Source: Vespula vulgaris (lineage: Eukaryota; Arthropoda; Insecta; Hymenoptera; Vespidae). From it: a stretch of 64,000 bases of DNA. Location of the stretch: positions 4,870,501-4,934,500 of the forward strand of contig NC_066599.1 of NCBI RefSeq assembly GCF_905475345.1, read 5' to 3'. Under the pieces are notes generated by a model, which saw only the letters and a list, made by a program, of their open reading frames with translations, did no database searches and was not told the DNA's origin. Shown here piece by piece: positions 62,028 to 64,000 of the stretch. The position numbers and the translations under genes are program-made. How positions within the stretch are numbered: position 1 is the stretch's first letter; every line of letters starts with the position of its first letter.

Positions 62028-63480
62028 CAGGATGTCTCGAGGTTTATCGACTAAAATGCGGAGATATATTTTACAGGTGGAAATAAGGAAAAAAATTGTT
62101 TGAAGTTCGGTTAGAAACGCTTTATTACAAAGTTATAAACAAATGAAATTGGAATAAGTAACAGCGTATTTTCCTTCGCAGAACACGAAGGTCGAATGTG
62201 TTTATCTTATCCGTGCATTGTTATCATGTTTACTATCTTGAAACGATTCACTGTGATTTTTTACCTTTTACCTTAATATCTGTTAAATCAAGAAAATTTG
62301 TTAAAAATGTCAACAGTATTTTTAAATGAGGAATACGCTGATATTCATCTCATGTACGAATTCTATAATAGAAACGACCAAGCTTACGAAGCAACTGTAC
62401 GAGATTTTCCGGAAGAACAGTACTATATCGCTCTGTATTTATCAGTACCTATTTTCAAATACGCAATTCGGGTTCATTTCGACTTAAGAGCGAATATTAT
62501 GATGTTCGTTCAGCCTTGGGACAGCAATGACTCAGAAAAAATTTTAAACTTTTTTCATAATATTCCTACACAAAATATTCGACGTGCTTCTTCTCAACTA
62601 CAGATATCACGAATCATGATTTGGAAAACATTGTGAGACGTTGAAAGATTTGCTTATCATTACTCAGCTGTTCAAGAATTACTTTCAACGGATTAACGAG
62701 TTGAATTTCGTAATTGGTATATGAATACAGTAGAAAGGGACTATTTTTTTTCATTAAGGATATCACGAACAGACGAAGCGATTTTTACAAGACGGGGCAT
62801 ATTCCATTCTCATAATAATCATGGATAGGTCCATAATAATCCATATTCCATGGACGAAGAAACTTTCAACACGAATTTCGGTGTAATGTTTGGATGGGTA
62901 CGTTCGCTCATTGGTCCATTCTTCCTGTTTGAGAGATCGCATAGATTGCTTTTTTAAAGATTCCTATCAAACGGTTTACCAATTTTGATAGAAAATATAC
63001 CACTGTAGTTTCGCCAAGACAGTTGGATATAGTTAGACAGTTGTCCATCCCACTATGTTAGACTAGTTAGAAATTGGTCGGCTAAAAATTATGGTCACAG
63101 GTGGATTGATCGAAGGAGACCAGTTTTATGGGCTCCGAGATCATCAGATTTAACACCTCTTTATTTTTACCTATGGGGAGCTTTAAAAGATAAGATTTAT
63201 CGTACAGAAGTGACTTCGAAAAGAATTAATACAACGAATTAATAATTCTGTTACTGAAATGAAAAAAATTCTTAGGAAATTTGTGCTGTAATAAGTTTTA
63301 TAAAGCATCGATGTTAAGCTTGTATTCACGTGCAAGGAGTATATTTTGAAATGATAAGATAAATACGTTCAACTTTTCATATTCTGCGAAGGAAAATGCG
63401 CTATTACCTATTTTATTTGTTTATAACTTCGTAATAAAGCGTTTCTAATCGAATTTCAAATATTTTTTTCTTATCGTGTA
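62028..63480 (+). mobile_element. Decayed Tc1/mariner-type transposon with long TIRs
   Basis: Imperfect inverted repeats of about 130 bp lie at 62080-62212 and 63352-63480. They share blocks such as TTAGAAACGCTTTATTAC, GTTATAAACAAAT and TTTTCCTTCGCAGAA. A transposase remnant lies between them on the plus strand. The left end extends to CAGGATGTC at 62028; the matching right terminus is eroded or displaced, so the right boundary is approximate. Confidence 0.8.
62307..63345 (+). pseudogene. Tc1/mariner-type transposase remnant
   Basis: The first frame (start near 62307, stop 62634-62636) encodes MSTVFLNEEYADIHLMYEFY and NIRRASSQLQISRIMIWKTL, matching the helix-turn-helix DNA-binding region. 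After several stops and frameshifts the catalytic half is still visible: RGIFHSHNNHG, FGVMFGWVRSLIGPFFLFE, and WAPRSSDLTPLYFYLWGALK followed by DKIYRTEV near 63130-63205 (the WPPRSPDLTPLDYFLWG block with its catalytic Asp). Inactive. Confidence 0.8.
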
Positions 63481-64000
63481 CTATAGAATAGGCTCTATAC
63501 ACACAGATGTGTAGAGTTAATTAATCTTACTGCATGTTTCTTTTTTTTCAATAAATCATTTAAATTTAAACAATTTAAAAAATTTGTTATTGCGATATAT
63601 ATGTAATAGTACGATCGGTTACCATTATACCTCAATCTATATGGATTATTCGTTACATGCGATTCTTTTTATGCGGAAAAAACCGTGTACCTAAATAGAT
63701 TTTGCTAGTATGAAAAAAAAAAAGAAAAAATACTCAACAAAAAAGTCGATATATGTTCTAAAGATATTTATTTCACATATTTTCACAAAAGAATAATAAT
63801 AAAAATTCTAAAAAACCAGAAATAAATTTTATTCTTTATCATTATCTGTACTGTAATCCAAAACAATCAACGTTTTCATTTTAATTGGCACTAGTGATCT
63901 TCATCAATCGAAACATTTTGAAGTTTTTAATCATTAAAGATTATAGAGAAATATATTTTCTGATTGCGTAAAACAAGAGATTGATAAAACTCTGTAAATC
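63481..64000. other. AT-rich flank, nothing recognised
   Basis: No gene or repeat could be supported in this last stretch. Confidence 0.4.

Noticed and set aside
61270..63345. Candidate novel defence or effector system
   Set aside because: Both coding remnants belong to transposons and carry frameshifts and stops; nothing suggests a working system.

Overview
This is AT-rich nuclear DNA from an insect: genes have many short introns with GT/AG boundaries, long AT-rich spacers and many microsatellites. Insect orthologues are recognisable throughout (Unr, Mbs, Trh, Grasp65, ND-ESSS). Base composition, intron style and decayed Tc1/mariner-like DNA suggest a holometabolous insect, possibly Hymenoptera; that last step is inference. 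All exon models below were assembled by hand from splice sites, reading phase and protein similarity recalled from the families; no search was run.

Layout, left to right: Uch (ubiquitin C-terminal hydrolase, minus), Grasp65 (Golgi stacking, plus), NDUFB11/ND-ESSS (complex I, minus), Nuf2 (kinetochore, plus), a 4 kb AT-rich spacer, hyccin/FAM126 (PI4KA complex, minus), GatB (mitochondrial Gln-tRNA amidotransferase, plus), Mbs/PPP1R12 (myosin phosphatase targeting subunit, minus, about 15 kb), ataxin-3 (deubiquitinase, plus), Unr/CSDE1 (cold-shock-domain RNA-binding protein, plus), a 127-residue secreted EGF-like protein of unknown function (minus), a SAPCD2-like suppressor-APC-domain protein (minus) and tryptophan hydroxylase Trh (minus). 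Adjacent genes are mostly divergent or convergent. They are housekeeping or regulatory genes from unrelated pathways, so this is ordinary eukaryotic gene order and not an operon. Two of them, Uch and ataxin-3, are deubiquitinases, but they lie 38 kb apart.

The last 4 kb upstream of Trh is accessory DNA. It holds a decayed transposase-like gene (the widespread family with a YSDSCxGQN-type motif) with copies of a 23-bp repeat at both ends in inverted orientation. Next to it is a decayed Tc1/mariner-type element with inverted repeats of about 130 bp.

The most interesting signals are in transcript structure: two alternative last exons in Mbs that each encode a version of the C-terminal leucine zipper; an internal Mbs first exon predicting a short M20-like isoform; two alternative terminal exons in hyccin; a 12-nt microexon and a GC-AG intron in Uch; a 96-nt in-frame intron in Trh; and a perfect CRE next to an inverted CCAAT box upstream of Trh. 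I found no tRNA, rRNA, CRISPR array or prokaryote-type system.
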